Below, one piece after another: positions 53,805-64,000 of a stretch of DNA of 64,000 nt. The DNA is from Allopusillimonas ginsengisoli (GTDB taxonomy: Bacteria > Pseudomonadota > Gammaproteobacteria > Burkholderiales > Burkholderiaceae_B). The notes under the pieces were generated by a model. It saw only the letters and a list, made by a program, of their open reading frames with translations, ran no database searches and was not told where the DNA came from. The stretch lies in assembly GCA_005239165.1 (NCBI GenBank), contig RAPG01000010.1:124001-188000 (forward strand), given 5' to 3'. Each line of letters opens with the position of its first letter. The stretch's first letter is position 1. The position numbers and the translations under genes were made by a program.

Positions 53805-55865
53805 TTAAGTGCTGAGGCGCTTGAACGCCTCTTTAAAGCGGTCGAACTCGTGGTTGAAGTCAAGGGTTCGACGCTGTGATGTCATGGCTGCCAGCATCTC
53901 TGTGCCTCGGCCTTTCGGTTTAATCCAGACCCAGATGCGACGGTCGCGGATATAAAACATGGAAAACACGCCGATGATCAGGAACAGACTGCCCAGGTAT
54001 ACGGTATTTTTACCAGGCGTACGTGCTACCTGAAAGACACTGGCTTCGACCTGATCAAAGGTTTTAAGCGACAAGAATACGGGTGCAGGGTAATCAGGCA
54101 AATTAGCCAGACCCAGCAAAGCCATTTGTACCCATGCCTCGGCCTCCTGACCTGCCTGAGCGCTGTGCTGGATAGCGGGCCGGCCGGTCTGTTCACGCAT
54201 GATGTCACGCAGTTCGGTAAGAGTGAGCTGTATCATGGGCACCGCAAACCCAAGCACCTGCTCACGCTGGCTCTCGGGCACTTCTTTAATAATACCGTCA
54301 AAACCCGACCTGTAGAAGGTTTCCAGCGCTCCCTGTGCGGCTTTTTCAAGCAAGGGCTGCTGTATGCCAGTGCTGGCATTTTTCTGCGCAAAGCGCACAG
54401 CGGCCTGATGCACCATGACTGGTACATCCATGGCGGCGCGCAAGTCCATGAATTCTTTCACTGAACCGTCGGCATCGGCCGGAATGCGTACGTAGCGCCA
54501 GGGCTGCCCTTCGTTTTCGCGCACACCCGCCAGAAACACGCTGCTGCCGTCCAGTACGACTGGCAGCATGTAATTGGTGAACTCATGCGACTGGCCATCG
54601 CTGCCGGTAATACGATATTGAACGCTGGGGCCCACGTTTTGCAGATGTTCGTTCTTGGCTCCTCCCGCGCTACCTGTTACCGCCGCCACGTGCTCAAGTA
54701 TGGCTTTGGGCTGCGGCACGCCGTCCCCGCTGAGATCTTCGACGTTAATGACGCGCAAGCCCGTAAACTTCACATTCAGTGGCATCTTGCTGGCGTCGCT
54801 GTTTACCGTGATCGCGGCGTCTTCGCCAACCACGCCATTGACCTCGAAAGGCTCGCTGCGTGCTCCAACCAGCGGATAGCCAGTAAGCATCAATTTGCTG
54901 CCGCCATCATCAAAGCTGGACTGGTAAACCGTAACGCCTTTGTACCTGAGAGGTTCGTTAACCTCAATGGTTTGTTTAAATGATTTGCCGGTGTCAGGGT
55001 CGGTGACCTCCACCATGCTTTTGAAGCTGCTGGGCATACCCGTCGAATAGTAATCAACGACGAATTTCTCGAGCTTTAGCGAGAATGGCAAGGGCTGGAC
55101 CAGTACGCCATTGTCAACCGCCACGATGCCGGTCGCGGTGGTGGCACCCTCTGGCACCAGCATGTTGGCACGAAAGCTTGGGTTTGCAGCAGACAGGCGG
55201 CCAGCTTCAGGCACCTGTGAAATCAGCATATTTTCGGTAATCGGTGTCTTGCCACCCAGCCACATCTGCAAGCGTACGGGCAGCTCGCTGTCGAGCAAGC
55301 CGCCCAGACAGATAATAACAATGGCAGCATGGGCAAAGATATAGCCCAGCCGATTGGCACCGCCTTTTTTCGCGGCCAGCATGACCCCTGCTTCATCTTG
55401 CCTGACTCTGAAGCGATAACCGTTGTTCTTGAGCCAGCCCTCTATGCGAGCCCGGCTTTCAGCCGGTGGGACGTCAGTAACGGTTTCAACCCGATGATGA
55501 AATGATTTGAGGCTGCTGGCGCGCACATACTCACGAAAAGACTGCGCATCGCGAAGAAATTTGGGTGAATTGCGCAGCAGACAGATGGTGGTGGACACCA
55601 CCAGAAATGCCATGATCAGCAAAAACCACCAGCTGTTGTAGATCTGCCAGATGGAAAACTTGTCGAAAACCTCAAACCAGAACGGGCCAAAACGATCGAT
55701 GTACGTATTGGCAGGCTGGTTTTGTTCAAGTACGGTGCCGATAATGCTGGCGACACAGATAAACATCAGCAGACTGACGGCAAACCGCATTGACCCCAGC
55801 AGATCAATGAGGTCTGCTGGCAGTCTGCGTGCGGAAGTAGATTTGTTCACAGGGCCTTGCTTCAT
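53805..55865 (-). CDS. resB: Cytochrome c biogenesis protein ResB
   Basis: 686-residue partner of CcsA/CcsB. N-terminal helices (LGSMRFAVSLLMFICVASIIGTVLEQNQPANTYIDRFGPFWFEVFDKF is a family hallmark), a large periplasmic domain, then a final helix (NTVYLGSLFLIIGVFSMFYI) and the RRIWVWIKP tail. It chaperones apocytochrome c and probably reduces or presents its cysteines. It is upstream of ccsB and 200 bp downstream of the cytochrome c4 gene on the same strand, a natural client. Confidence 0.93.
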   Translation of the reverse strand: MKQGPVNKSTSARRLPADLIDLLGSMRFAVSLLMFICVASIIGTVLEQNQPANTYIDRFGPFWFEVFDKFSIWQIYNSWWFLLIMAFLVVSTTICLLRNSPKFLRDAQSFREYVRASSLKSFHHRVETVTDVPPAESRARIEGWLKNNGYRFRVRQDEAGVMLAAKKGGANRLGYIFAHAAIVIICLGGLLDSELPVRLQMWLGGKTPITENMLISQVPEAGRLSAANPSFRANMLVPEGATTATGIVAVDNGVLVQPLPFSLKLEKFVVDYYSTGMPSSFKSMVEVTDPDTGKSFKQTIEVNEPLRYKGVTVYQSSFDDGGSKLMLTGYPLVGARSEPFEVNGVVGEDAAITVNSDASKMPLNVKFTGLRVINVEDLSGDGVPQPKAILEHVAAVTGSAGGAKNEHLQNVGPSVQYRITGSDGQSHEFTNYMLPVVLDGSSVFLAGVRENEGQPWRYVRIPADADGSVKEFMDLRAAMDVPVMVHQAAVRFAQKNASTGIQQPLLEKAAQGALETFYRSGFDGIIKEVPESQREQVLGFAVPMIQLTLTELRDIMREQTGRPAIQHSAQAGQEAEAWVQMALLGLANLPDYPAPVFLSLKTFDQVEASVFQVARTPGKNTVYLGSLFLIIGVFSMFYIRDRRIWVWIKPKGRGTEMLAAMTSQRRTLDFNHEFDRFKEAFKRLST

Positions 55866-56068
55866 AAAAAGGGAGATGCCACCATCATCGCCTCCCTATT
55901 CTAAACGTATTGTCGCAGGCTGCAGGCGCGCGGTGTATGCGCGTGAGAGGCCAGCGGCCCGGTGGCCGAAACCTCTCTGCCACTATGCCGTGGGGGCCGT
56001 TGGCTTCGGCAAACGACTGCCTCGCTTAGCCTCAGCCCGCAGGACGAGGCTAACGCCCAGGCATTTGG

Positions 56069-56770
56069 TCAACGCAAACCGGCAGCGTAGTCGGCTACGG
56101 CGGCAATATCACCGTCAGACATGCGATCGGCAATTTCTTGCATGATTACGTTATTGCCGCGATCACCGCTACGGAACAGCTTGAGCTGTTCAGCAATGTA
56201 AGCGGGGTGCTGGCCGGACAGGCGTGGATAGCTGCCCGGTATGCCGGCCCCGTTTGGCGAGTGACAGCCGGCACAGGCGGGCACATGGCGCTCGGGCAGG
56301 CCACCTCGCCAGATATGCTGACCGCGCTCCATGGTGCCCTCATTGCTGGCTGTGCCGGCAGTTTTGGGATCAAGCGCCTGCTGTGCCAGGTATAAGGCGA
56401 TGTTTTGCCGATCTTCTTCGGTAAGAGCCGAAGCAAAAGCCGTCATGACTGACGGCGCACCATCGGGCCCCTTGCGCTTGGGTTCCTTGCCCTCGCCCTG
56501 CGGGGCAAAGTCAACCAGCTGCTTGGCCAGGTACTCGTGCGGCTGATGCGACAGATTTGGATTGATGGGGATGGTGCTGTTGCCAGCCGCCCCGTGGCAA
56601 CTGGCACAGGCCAGCACGCCGCGGGCCATATCCCCGTTGGCATACAGTTGCTCGCCCTTGGCTGCGTCTGGCTTAGCCACCGCGATATCTGCCGCATAGG
56701 CAAGTGAGGCTACGGAAGAGCCAAGCGCCAATACGCCGGCAACTACGAAACTGGAAAGCATGCGCTTCAT
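56069..56770 (-). CDS. Dihaem cytochrome c4
   Basis: 233-residue periplasmic cytochrome with signal peptide 1-26 (AYAA) and two haem-attachment motifs: CASCH (C55, C58, H59) and CAGCH (C166, C169, H170). Methionines with downstream VMTAF and NNVIMQEIADRM are candidate axial ligands. Cytochrome c4 carries electrons from the bc1 complex to terminal oxidases. Its assembly factors ResB and CcsB are encoded directly downstream, and the engB gene is divergent from it. Confidence 0.93.
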   Translation of the reverse strand: MKRMLSSFVVAGVLALGSSVASLAYAADIAVAKPDAAKGEQLYANGDMARGVLACASCHGAAGNSTIPINPNLSHQPHEYLAKQLVDFAPQGEGKEPKRKGPDGAPSVMTAFASALTEEDRQNIALYLAQQALDPKTAGTASNEGTMERGQHIWRGGLPERHVPACAGCHSPNGAGIPGSYPRLSGQHPAYIAEQLKLFRSGDRGNNVIMQEIADRMSDGDIAAVADYAAGLR

Positions 56771-56923
56771 GAGGACCTCGACGATCGATGTTCGATCAGG
56801 GTGTCATAGACACCACTATAACAACGCCATTTGCACTTAAAATCAGGCATAGGGAAAATGACGCTACTGTTTCAAACCTGCGATTATACAATAGCGGTTG
56901 AATGAATAACTCAGGTACCTCCA

Positions 56924-57547
56924 GTGTCCATACTGCACCGCGCTTCCTTTACCGTTTCGGCGGCCCTTCTCGACCAGCTTCCGCCCCCCACCACGGCAGA
57001 GGTTTGCTTCGTCGGTCGATCCAATTCCGGCAAGTCTTCCGCCATCAATGTGCTGACCAATCAGCGCAGGCTGGCGTTCTCCAGCAAAACACCGGGGCGC
57101 ACACGCCTCATCAATCTGTTCGGCATCCCTGACCCTATCGAACCCGGCGCACACCTGGGCTTTCTGGTTGACCTTCCCGGGTATGGTTATGCCTCGGTGG
57201 CCCGCCACGAAAAAGAAGAGTGGGCAGATACCCTGGGAGGCTACCTGCGCACCCGCACGTCTCTGGCAGGTGTGGTTATGCTTATCGACATACGCCGCGG
57301 GGTTACCGATCTCGACAAACGCATGGCCGACTGGATTGCGCCCACCGGCATACCTGTCCTGGCCTTGCTCACCAAGGCCGACAAACTGCCTTATGGGCAA
57401 AGGCTAAAAGCGGTTGCTAACGTCAAAAAAGAGCTTGCCGAGATCGGCGCTCTCAATGCCATGCCGTTTTCAGCCACAGAGCGTATCGGCCTTGACACAG
57501 CCACCGCCCAGATCGAAAACTGGATTTCTCCCAAGGTCGTACCTTGA
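56924..57547 (+). CDS. engB: Ribosome-biogenesis GTPase EngB (YihA/YsxC)
   Basis: 207-residue GTPase needed for large-subunit assembly. P-loop GRSNSGKSS at residues 31-39, switch II DLPGYGYA, and G4 LTKADK. GTG at 56924 follows AGGTACC and gives the expected MSILHRASFTVSAALLDQLP start. Followed by hemB after 46 bp on the same strand and divergent from cytochrome c4. Confidence 0.96.
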   Translation: MSILHRASFTVSAALLDQLPPPTTAEVCFVGRSNSGKSSAINVLTNQRRLAFSSKTPGRTRLINLFGIPDPIEPGAHLGFLVDLPGYGYASVARHEKEEWADTLGGYLRTRTSLAGVVMLIDIRRGVTDLDKRMADWIAPTGIPVLALLTKADKLPYGQRLKAVANVKKELAEIGALNAMPFSATERIGLDTATAQIENWISPKVVP

Positions 57548-57566
57548 TGTTCTCCTCGCCCCATAA

Positions 57567-58610
<1,044 letters not shown>

Positions 58611-58675
58611 CGTCAAACACGGGGCGCGGCACCTGCAAACGGTGCCCGCCCCTGCTGCCAGCCTCTGCTTTGCCT

Positions 58676-60700
58676 CTATTGACCCAACACGCGGCCCAGT
58701 ACGGCGCCAAACTTCTCGGCGTTCAAAAACCCGACAACGCGGGCGTTGTCCAGTTCGTTACCCTGCTGATCAAAAAAGATAATGCCGGGGGGGCCGAACA
58801 GCCTGAAACGTTTAAGCAGTGCACGGTCTTGTGGCGTATTAGCGGTAACATCGGCCTGCACCAGAATCATGCGTGACATTTGCTGCGCGACAGCGGGGTC
58901 ACTAAAGGTAAAACGCTCCATCTCTATGCACGAAACACACCAGTCGGCATAAAAGTCGAGCATGACCGGGCGATCGGCCGTGGCCAGCAATTGATCGAGC
59001 TCTTCACCAGAGCCTACCCGCACGAAACGCGTCGGGCTGCCAGCCAGTTGACCCGATGCTGCGAGGCCTGCGCCGCTTCCTGTGGTTAGCACTGTCAGCG
59101 GTCGCAGCATATCGCGACTGCCAGCCGCCAGCCCGACCAGCATAATAAGTGCCCAGGCGGCCAGAACCAGGCCTAACGTCTTGCGTAAGCCTGCCCCTAT
59201 GCCAGGGCCACTGGCCCTATTAATGGCCTCGAACGCGCCCAGCATGACAGCGCCCCAAAGCGCCAGCAACACCCAGCCAATAATGCTCAGCCATGCCGGC
59301 ACAACCGGATTAATCATCCACCAGGCAGTGGCGAGCAATAAGATGCCGAAAGCGTACTTAATGCCTTGCATCCACGGGCCTGCCTTGGGCAGCAATACGC
59401 CTGATGACGCGCCCACCGCCAACAGCAGCAGGCCCTGGCCCCAGGCCAGCGCAAACAGCGCCGTACCACCCAGCACCACATCGCCAGTCTGCGAAATAAA
59501 CAACAGCACACCGGCCAGCGGCGCCGCGACACACGGACCAACAATGAGCGCTGACAGCATGCCCATAACAAACACGCCACCGTAATGCCCGCCAGGTATC
59601 CTGGAAAGGCGCTGATTCAACGCAGACTGCATACCGGTGGGTGCCTGCAGGGTGTATACGTCAAACATCGCCAGCGCCAGCGCAGCCAGCAAGAAAGCGA
59701 AGATGCCGAGTACCCAGGGTGTCTGGAGCCAACCGGCGAGGCTAGCTCCGACCAGACCAGCCGCAATGCCCAAGGCGGTATAAACCAGCGACATGCCAAG
59801 CACAAAGGCAGCCGCCAGTGCCAGGCCGCGCTTGCGGGTGAGTCGTGTCGTCGTGCCTGCAGACGCCGTTGCACCCGACTGGCCCGATTCGGCCTCTGCA
59901 CCAGATCTGCCCACCAGAATTGCCAACAAAATGGGCACCATGGGCAACACACACGGCGTGAACGACAGCAACAGGCCGAGCAGCAGCGACAGCCCTACGA
60001 TCTCGAGCAACCCTGCCTGCGACAGATACGCCGCGAAGCCCGTGTCACCCAGGTTCAGCGCGCTGGCAGCCTGAGTGCCTGAAGCAGCTGATGCCACACC
60101 CTGGCTGGCACCCACGTTCGCCCCCTTGCGCACGCCGCCTGATCCGCCCGCCTGAGGCGCCGGGTCGGGTACACGGTCGACCACGCCCTGCCCACTTGCT
60201 GCGTAACCGCCGTCGACCGGTGAGAGCGTGATCTCCCGTGTATCGGGCGGATAGCAAAGCCCCGCATCCGCGCAGCCCTGTCCGGTTATGGACACCTTGA
60301 ACGGCTGCGCAGCACCGGCCTGCAGAGGCAGGCGTATGGTGATCTGGTCGTGATAGACCTCCATGTTCTCATCGAAGGTCGGGTCATACTTGACCAGCCC
60401 CTGTGGGAAAACCGGTTTGCCCAGCACCGATGCATCGGTCGCGTCATCGACAGCAAACTCGAAACGGGAACGATACATGTAGTACTCAGGAGCAATCTCG
60501 AAATGCACCCAGAGTTCGTCGGGCTTTTGCGTGGCCGCAGAAAAGACAAAGGCTTGTTCTGGGTCGAGAAACTCTTGCTCGGCCACGGCAGACTGAAACG
60601 CCATCAGCGACATCAAAACGATGAAAAAGGTCGCTAGGCACGCCCGCAGACTTGCACGCCGGCCATGGGCCGTGTTGTCTGACTGCGCGAAATACAACAT
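58676..60700 (-). CDS. dsbD: Thiol:disulfide interchange protein DsbD
   Basis: 674-residue inner-membrane reductase. Signal peptide (FFIVLMSLMAFQSAVAEQ), N-terminal periplasmic domain with its cysteine pair (GCADAGLCYP), eight-helix domain with FTPCVLPMVP and VGPCVAAPL cysteines, and a C-terminal thioredoxin domain with YADWCVSCIEME. It passes electrons from cytoplasmic thioredoxin to periplasmic partners, including those that keep apocytochrome c reduced. ATG at 60700 has AAGGAAG upstream; six more codons to 60718 are open. Confidence 0.96.
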   Translation of the reverse strand: MLYFAQSDNTAHGRRASLRACLATFFIVLMSLMAFQSAVAEQEFLDPEQAFVFSAATQKPDELWVHFEIAPEYYMYRSRFEFAVDDATDASVLGKPVFPQGLVKYDPTFDENMEVYHDQITIRLPLQAGAAQPFKVSITGQGCADAGLCYPPDTREITLSPVDGGYAASGQGVVDRVPDPAPQAGGSGGVRKGANVGASQGVASAASGTQAASALNLGDTGFAAYLSQAGLLEIVGLSLLLGLLLSFTPCVLPMVPILLAILVGRSGAEAESGQSGATASAGTTTRLTRKRGLALAAAFVLGMSLVYTALGIAAGLVGASLAGWLQTPWVLGIFAFLLAALALAMFDVYTLQAPTGMQSALNQRLSRIPGGHYGGVFVMGMLSALIVGPCVAAPLAGVLLFISQTGDVVLGGTALFALAWGQGLLLLAVGASSGVLLPKAGPWMQGIKYAFGILLLATAWWMINPVVPAWLSIIGWVLLALWGAVMLGAFEAINRASGPGIGAGLRKTLGLVLAAWALIMLVGLAAGSRDMLRPLTVLTTGSGAGLAASGQLAGSPTRFVRVGSGEELDQLLATADRPVMLDFYADWCVSCIEMERFTFSDPAVAQQMSRMILVQADVTANTPQDRALLKRFRLFGPPGIIFFDQQGNELDNARVVGFLNAEKFGAVLGRVLGQ

Positions 60701-60726
60701 GTTTACTTCCTTGAACACTTAATGAA

Positions 60727-61119
60727 TCAGCCTTGCGGCTTAACCTGCTCACGCACCCATTCAACATATTCGCGAGAGCCTCCAACCACCGGGAGTATCA
60801 ATAACTCGGGAACCTCGTAGGGATGCAACTGACGCAGCCTTTCCATGAGCGCGGGAGCCCGCTCGCTCGTGGTTTTCATGACAATGGGGATTTCTTCTGC
60901 ACCCTCGAGGGTATCTTGCCACATGTACATGGACAGCCCGGCCCCGCCGAGGTTCACGCACGCAGCAAGATGCTCTTCAACCAGCACATGGGCAATGCGC
61001 TTTGCCAGCAAGGCGTCTGGCGCGTTGCTCAACACAATAACGATGTCTGGCTCCGTACCGGCAGAAGCTTTGGGGGGCACGCCCTCAGGCACAATGCCCA
61101 CTGGATGATAGTGGCTCAT
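60727..61119 (-). CDS. cutA: Divalent-cation tolerance protein CutA
   Basis: 130-residue small trimeric protein. IVIVLSNAPDALLAKRIAHVLVEEHLAACVNLGG and YEVPELLILPVVGGSREYVEWV are the family blocks. CutA is linked to copper tolerance in E. coli and also to DsbD/System II neighbourhoods, as here, where it lies 26 bp upstream of dsbD. ATG at 61119 chosen; the frame is open to 61236. Confidence 0.93.
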   Translation of the reverse strand: MSHYHPVGIVPEGVPPKASAGTEPDIVIVLSNAPDALLAKRIAHVLVEEHLAACVNLGGAGLSMYMWQDTLEGAEEIPIVMKTTSERAPALMERLRQLHPYEVPELLILPVVGGSREYVEWVREQVKPQG

Positions 61120-61122
61120 TGA

Positions 61123-61517
61123 ATAGTCCAGAATTAAGTCAGACTGATTGTACTGTCTGTCAAAGAAGACGCCATGCTCTCTGCCACAAAGCACAAGGCA
61201 ATTCACTAGACGGGCTGCGCTAACTGGAGAGGACAATTAATGTGGCCGTCGAATGCCTGGGTCGCGTTGCGCAGCTGCCGGCACTGAGCGACCCCAGTTA
61301 TCAGTCTACTAAAGGCAGCGGACTGCGCTCCAAGCAGCTGTTTCAATCAAACCAGCTCTGGAGTTAGCCTGTGTCGAAGCGATCTGATCGACCGCGTAAC
61401 CCTACTTCTCGAGGTATATGGAATGGGGGCCCACAAATAGACTACGCCCCACAAACCGGAAAGACCGGATTGTGGGGCGCAGTTTACAGATATGTGGGCT
61501 TTAAGAACGCCGCACGC
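61123..61517. other. Gene-free stretch between cutA and rplQ
   Basis: About 395 bp. It contains the rplQ hairpin (61445-61479) and presumably the cutA-dsbD promoter. A plus-strand frame from 61371 is only an artefact that runs through the terminator and antisense to rplQ. Confidence 0.5.
61445..61479 (-). terminator. Hairpin ending the alpha operon
   Basis: CGCCCCACAA (61445-61454) pairs with TTGTGGGGCG (61470-61479); an inner CCGG/CCGG pair and AAAGA loop complete it, with one A-A mismatch. It lies about 40 bp after the rplQ stop on the minus strand. No T-run follows, so it may need Rho or act as a 3' stabiliser. Confidence 0.6.
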
Positions 61518-61901
61518 TTACTCGTCGTTTTCTTCTTCGACTTCGGGGCGGTCGACCAGTTCCATGTAGGCCATGGGGGCGTTGTCACCCTGACGGAAAC
61601 CCATTTTAAGAACACGGGTGTAACCACCGTTGCGCTCTTGGTAGCGGGGGCCGATTACGTTGAAGAGCTTGGTGACAGCATCACGATCGCGCAAACGGGC
61701 AAATGCCAGGCGGCGGTTGGCCAGCGTGGGCTCTTTGCCGAGCGTGATCAGGGGCTCAATCACACGGCGCATTTCTTTTGCCTTGGGCAATGTGGTTTTG
61801 ATAGCTTCGTGGGTAATCAACGACACAGCCATGTTACGGAACATGGCAAGACGATGACTGCTGGTGCGATTTAGTTTACGCAGACCGCTACGATGACGCA
61901 T
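61518..61901 (-). CDS. rplQ: Large ribosomal subunit protein bL17
   Basis: 127-residue L17. [53 protein letters not shown] is the conserved N-terminus; the acidic tail VEEENDE is typical for betaproteobacteria. ATG at 61901 chosen; an upstream extension is not part of L17. Last gene of the alpha operon, 171 bp after rpoA. Confidence 0.98.
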   Translation of the reverse strand: MRHRSGLRKLNRTSSHRLAMFRNMAVSLITHEAIKTTLPKAKEMRRVIEPLITLGKEPTLANRRLAFARLRDRDAVTKLFNVIGPRYQERNGGYTRVLKMGFRQGDNAPMAYMELVDRPEVEEENDE

Positions 61902-62072
61902 GATGTTTTCCTTGAATCTTGATGGCGGGGACACCGCCTGTTAACCAGCTCTTCTATCAGCTACGCTGCGGGCCGGGTGGGGCAAAAGTTTACCACGAAA
62001 TGTGGGAAGGCAGATCTGGAGCTTCAGGCAACCCGGCGCAATGCCGGATGCCTGAGGGTTACAGCGTAATAC

Positions 62073-63062
62073 TTACGGACGCTCAAGGCCCAGTGGGGGC
62101 CAGTTTTCGAGCTTCATGCCCAGCGTGAGGCCACGCGCGGCCAATACTTCTTTGATCTCGTTGAGCGACTTGCGACCCAGGTTAGGGGTTTTGAGCAATT
62201 CATTCTCGGTGCGTTGAATAAGATCACCGATGTAGTAGATGTTTTCGGCCTTGAGGCAATTGGCCGAGCGCACGGTAAGCTCAAGATCGTCAACGGGACG
62301 CAGCAACACAGGATCAATCTGGGGAGCACCACGAGCCGGAGCGGTGTCATAGGCATCGCCAGCGCCTTCGAGGGCGGCGAATACCGAGATCTGGTCCATG
62401 AGTATGCGTGCCGATTGGCGCACAGCTTCTTCTGGAGAGATAACGCCGTTGGTTTCGATATCGAGTACCAGCTTGTCGAGGTCAGTACGCTGCTCAACAC
62501 GGGCGCTTTCTACAGAATAGCTTACGCGACGAACCGGGCTGTATGACGCGTCAAGCACAATGCGGCCAATGGTATGAGTGCGATCATCTGAAAGCGCACG
62601 CACGTTACCAGGTACATAACCACGACCCTGCTCAACCTTGATCTGCATTTCAAGCTTACCGGCATCGGTCAGCGTAGCGATGTGATGATCAGGATTGATG
62701 ATTTCGACGTCGTGCGGCAGTTCAATATCGGCAGCAGTAACCACGCCGGCACCCTGCTTGCGCAGGATCAGCGTAACTTCTTCGCGATTGTGCAGCTTGA
62801 AGACCACGCCCTTAAGATTGAGCAAAACGTCAACCACGTCTTCGCGTACACCAGCAACCGTGGAGTACTCGTGCACAACGCCTGTCATCTGAACTTCGGT
62901 AGGCGCATAGCCCGTCATCGAGGACAGAAGGATGCGGCGCAGCGCGTTACCCAGCGTATGACCGTAGCCGCGCTCGAATGGCTCCATCACGATTTTGGCG
63001 TGATTCTTGCCAACAGGCTCAACTTCAATGGAGCGGGGCTTCAAAAAACCTTGTGACGACAT
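62073..63062 (-). CDS. rpoA: RNA polymerase subunit alpha
   Basis: 329-residue alpha subunit. The N-terminal assembly domain ([18 protein letters not shown]) and the C-terminal DNA- and activator-binding domain ([48 protein letters not shown]) are complete. The spacing of 244 bp from rpsD is larger than in many relatives; no gene lies in that gap. Confidence 0.99.
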   Translation of the reverse strand: MSSQGFLKPRSIEVEPVGKNHAKIVMEPFERGYGHTLGNALRRILLSSMTGYAPTEVQMTGVVHEYSTVAGVREDVVDVLLNLKGVVFKLHNREEVTLILRKQGAGVVTAADIELPHDVEIINPDHHIATLTDAGKLEMQIKVEQGRGYVPGNVRALSDDRTHTIGRIVLDASYSPVRRVSYSVESARVEQRTDLDKLVLDIETNGVISPEEAVRQSARILMDQISVFAALEGAGDAYDTAPARGAPQIDPVLLRPVDDLELTVRSANCLKAENIYYIGDLIQRTENELLKTPNLGRKSLNEIKEVLAARGLTLGMKLENWPPLGLERP

Positions 63063-63306
63063 GAATATTCCTTTTCAATACCCTCGGCTCGTTACACCGA
63101 TAAGGCTGATGGAAAACGGCTGATGGCCTGAAAAGCCAATAGCCAGATAAACTGAATAAACGGACCGGATGGCCCTTTAAACATACAGACCCGTCAGGGC
63201 CAGCGCACCAAAATATCGGCACGCATTGCCATGACGGGCAACCCTGCTGCCACACAAACGGCGGACGCCTCTGGCACAAGCCTGAAGCGCCTCGCAGAAA
63301 GCATGA

Positions 63307-63930
63307 TTAACGCGAGTAAAGCTCGACAACCATTGACTCGTTGACGTCGCGAGCGACATCAGCGCGGTCTGGAACCTGCTTGAACGTACCGGTAAGTTTG
63401 TCTGTGTCGACTTCAACCCACTGTGGCAAGCCCTGGCCAGTTGCAAGGTCAAGCGCTTCGCGGATGCGAGGCTGTGCCTTGGCTTTTTCGCGAATAGAAA
63501 CCACATCGCCTGCCTTGACAAGCATGGAAGCGATGTCTGCAGTATGACCGTTGATTTCGACGGCGCGGTGGTTTACCAGCTGACGTGCTTCAGCGCGCGT
63601 GGAGCCAAAGCCCATGCGATACACGACGTTGTCAAGACGCGACTCGAGCAATTGAATCAGGGTCTCGCCGGTATTGCCACGACGACGCTCAGCTTCAAAA
63701 AAGTATTTGCGAAACTGTTTTTCGAGAACGCCGTACATGCGCTTGAGCTTTTGCTTTTCACGCAGCTGCAGACCGTAGTCGGAAGTGCGGGCGCCAGAAG
63801 TGCGGCCATGCTGACCAGGCTTAGACTCGAGTTTGCACTTCGAGTCTAGCGACCGGCGCGAGCTCTTCAAGAACAGATCAGTACCCTCGCGACGCGAGAG
63901 CTTGCATTTAGGTCCAATATAACGTGCCAA
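63307..63930 (-). CDS. rpsD: Small ribosomal subunit protein uS4
   Basis: 207-residue primary 16S rRNA-binding protein, also a translational repressor of the alpha operon in E. coli. [23 protein letters not shown], the [38 protein letters not shown]4-domain, and the C-terminal MVVELYSR are all standard. The form lacks the zinc-binding cysteine cluster. Confidence 0.99.
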   Translation of the reverse strand: MARYIGPKCKLSRREGTDLFLKSSRRSLDSKCKLESKPGQHGRTSGARTSDYGLQLREKQKLKRMYGVLEKQFRKYFFEAERRRGNTGETLIQLLESRLDNVVYRMGFGSTRAEARQLVNHRAVEINGHTADIASMLVKAGDVVSIREKAKAQPRIREALDLATGQGLPQWVEVDTDKLTGTFKQVPDRADVARDVNESMVVELYSR

Positions 63931-63941
63931 GATGCTTCCCC

Positions 63942-64000
63942 TTAGATGCGACGACGCTTGGGCGGCCGGCAGCCGTTATGCGGAATCGGTGTGATGTCTG
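63942..64000 (-). CDS. rpsK: Small ribosomal subunit protein uS11, C-terminal end only (cut by window)
   Basis: The minus strand from the right edge reads [18 protein letters not shown] and stops at TAA (63942-63944). This is the invariant C-terminus of S11. The gene starts outside the window. It lies 11 bp upstream of the rpsD start, as expected for the alpha operon rpsM-rpsK-rpsD-rpoA-rplQ. Confidence 0.96.
   Translation of the reverse strand, partial: DITPIPHNGCRPPKRRRI

Noticed and set aside
61371..61874. A 167-codon plus-strand frame opposite rplQ
   Set aside because: It reads through the rplQ terminator and then antisense to a ribosomal protein gene.

Overview
The window looks like chromosomal DNA of a betaproteobacterium in the order Burkholderiales, most likely Alcaligenaceae (the Bordetella / Achromobacter / Pusillimonas neighbourhood). 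The reasons are gene order and protein style: the alpha operon end (rpsK-rpsD-rpoA-rplQ) next to cutA, dsbD, hemB, engB and a System II cytochrome c assembly pair (ResB/CcsB) with cytochrome c4; ssb - MFS - uvrA; aroK-aroB-dgt divergent from a PBP1A gene; and a YifL/LptM-like lipoprotein directly before lysA. I cannot name genus or species. No tRNA, rRNA, CRISPR array, insertion sequence or prophage was seen.

Layout. 1-4853 (minus): a Na+/H+ antiporter running off the left edge, ubiA, a PLP aminotransferase, a 43-aa membrane peptide and a Rieske oxygenase. 5268-16819: a self-contained catabolic island with an IclR regulator, a divergent HIBADH-family dehydrogenase, a CaiB CoA-transferase / thiolase / DUF35 operon, and an operon of TRAP transporter / crotonase / methylaspartate ammonia-lyase homologue / MmgE-PrpD protein. 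17173-24152: 2OG-Fe(II) oxygenase, mercaptopyruvate sulfurtransferase, LysR regulator, malic enzyme, MFS exporter. 24149-30764: a complete D-Ala-D-Ala uptake operon in the order ddpX-A-B-C-D-F. 31233-44386: SDR, ssb, MFS, uvrA, dgt, aroB, aroK, mrcA, lptM-like, lysA. 44401-52229: a sensor kinase and an AraC-type response regulator beside a four-gene archaic chaperone-usher (Csu-like) pilus operon. 52433-64000: cytochrome c maturation, engB, hemB, dsbD, cutA and the ribosomal alpha operon, which runs off the right edge.

The most interesting part is the 5.3-16.8 kb island. I found one 34-bp operator-like element three times, always in the same orientation relative to the gene it precedes: 6085-6118 (iclR / dehydrogenase), 10145-10178 (thiolase operon) and 16786-16819 (TRAP operon). 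It is built from TTCC/GGAA half-sites like those of IclR-family operators and ties the three transcripts into one regulon. Several of its enzymes have changed key residues. The ammonia-lyase keeps its metal ligands and catalytic Lys but has Gln at the His194 position and lost two substrate-contact glutamines. The crotonase has Ala at both catalytic Glu positions. The DUF35 protein kept one of four zinc-ribbon cysteines. A decayed SDR gene lies between the middle operator and its operon. Together this points to an uncharacterised pathway for an imported amino or unsaturated dicarboxylic acid; the substrate is unknown.

Three otherwise conserved genes (antiporter, TRAP DctQM, MFS at 33.8 kb) are each broken by a single missing base. 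That pattern fits base-calling or assembly error better than biology, but it cannot be settled from this sequence alone.
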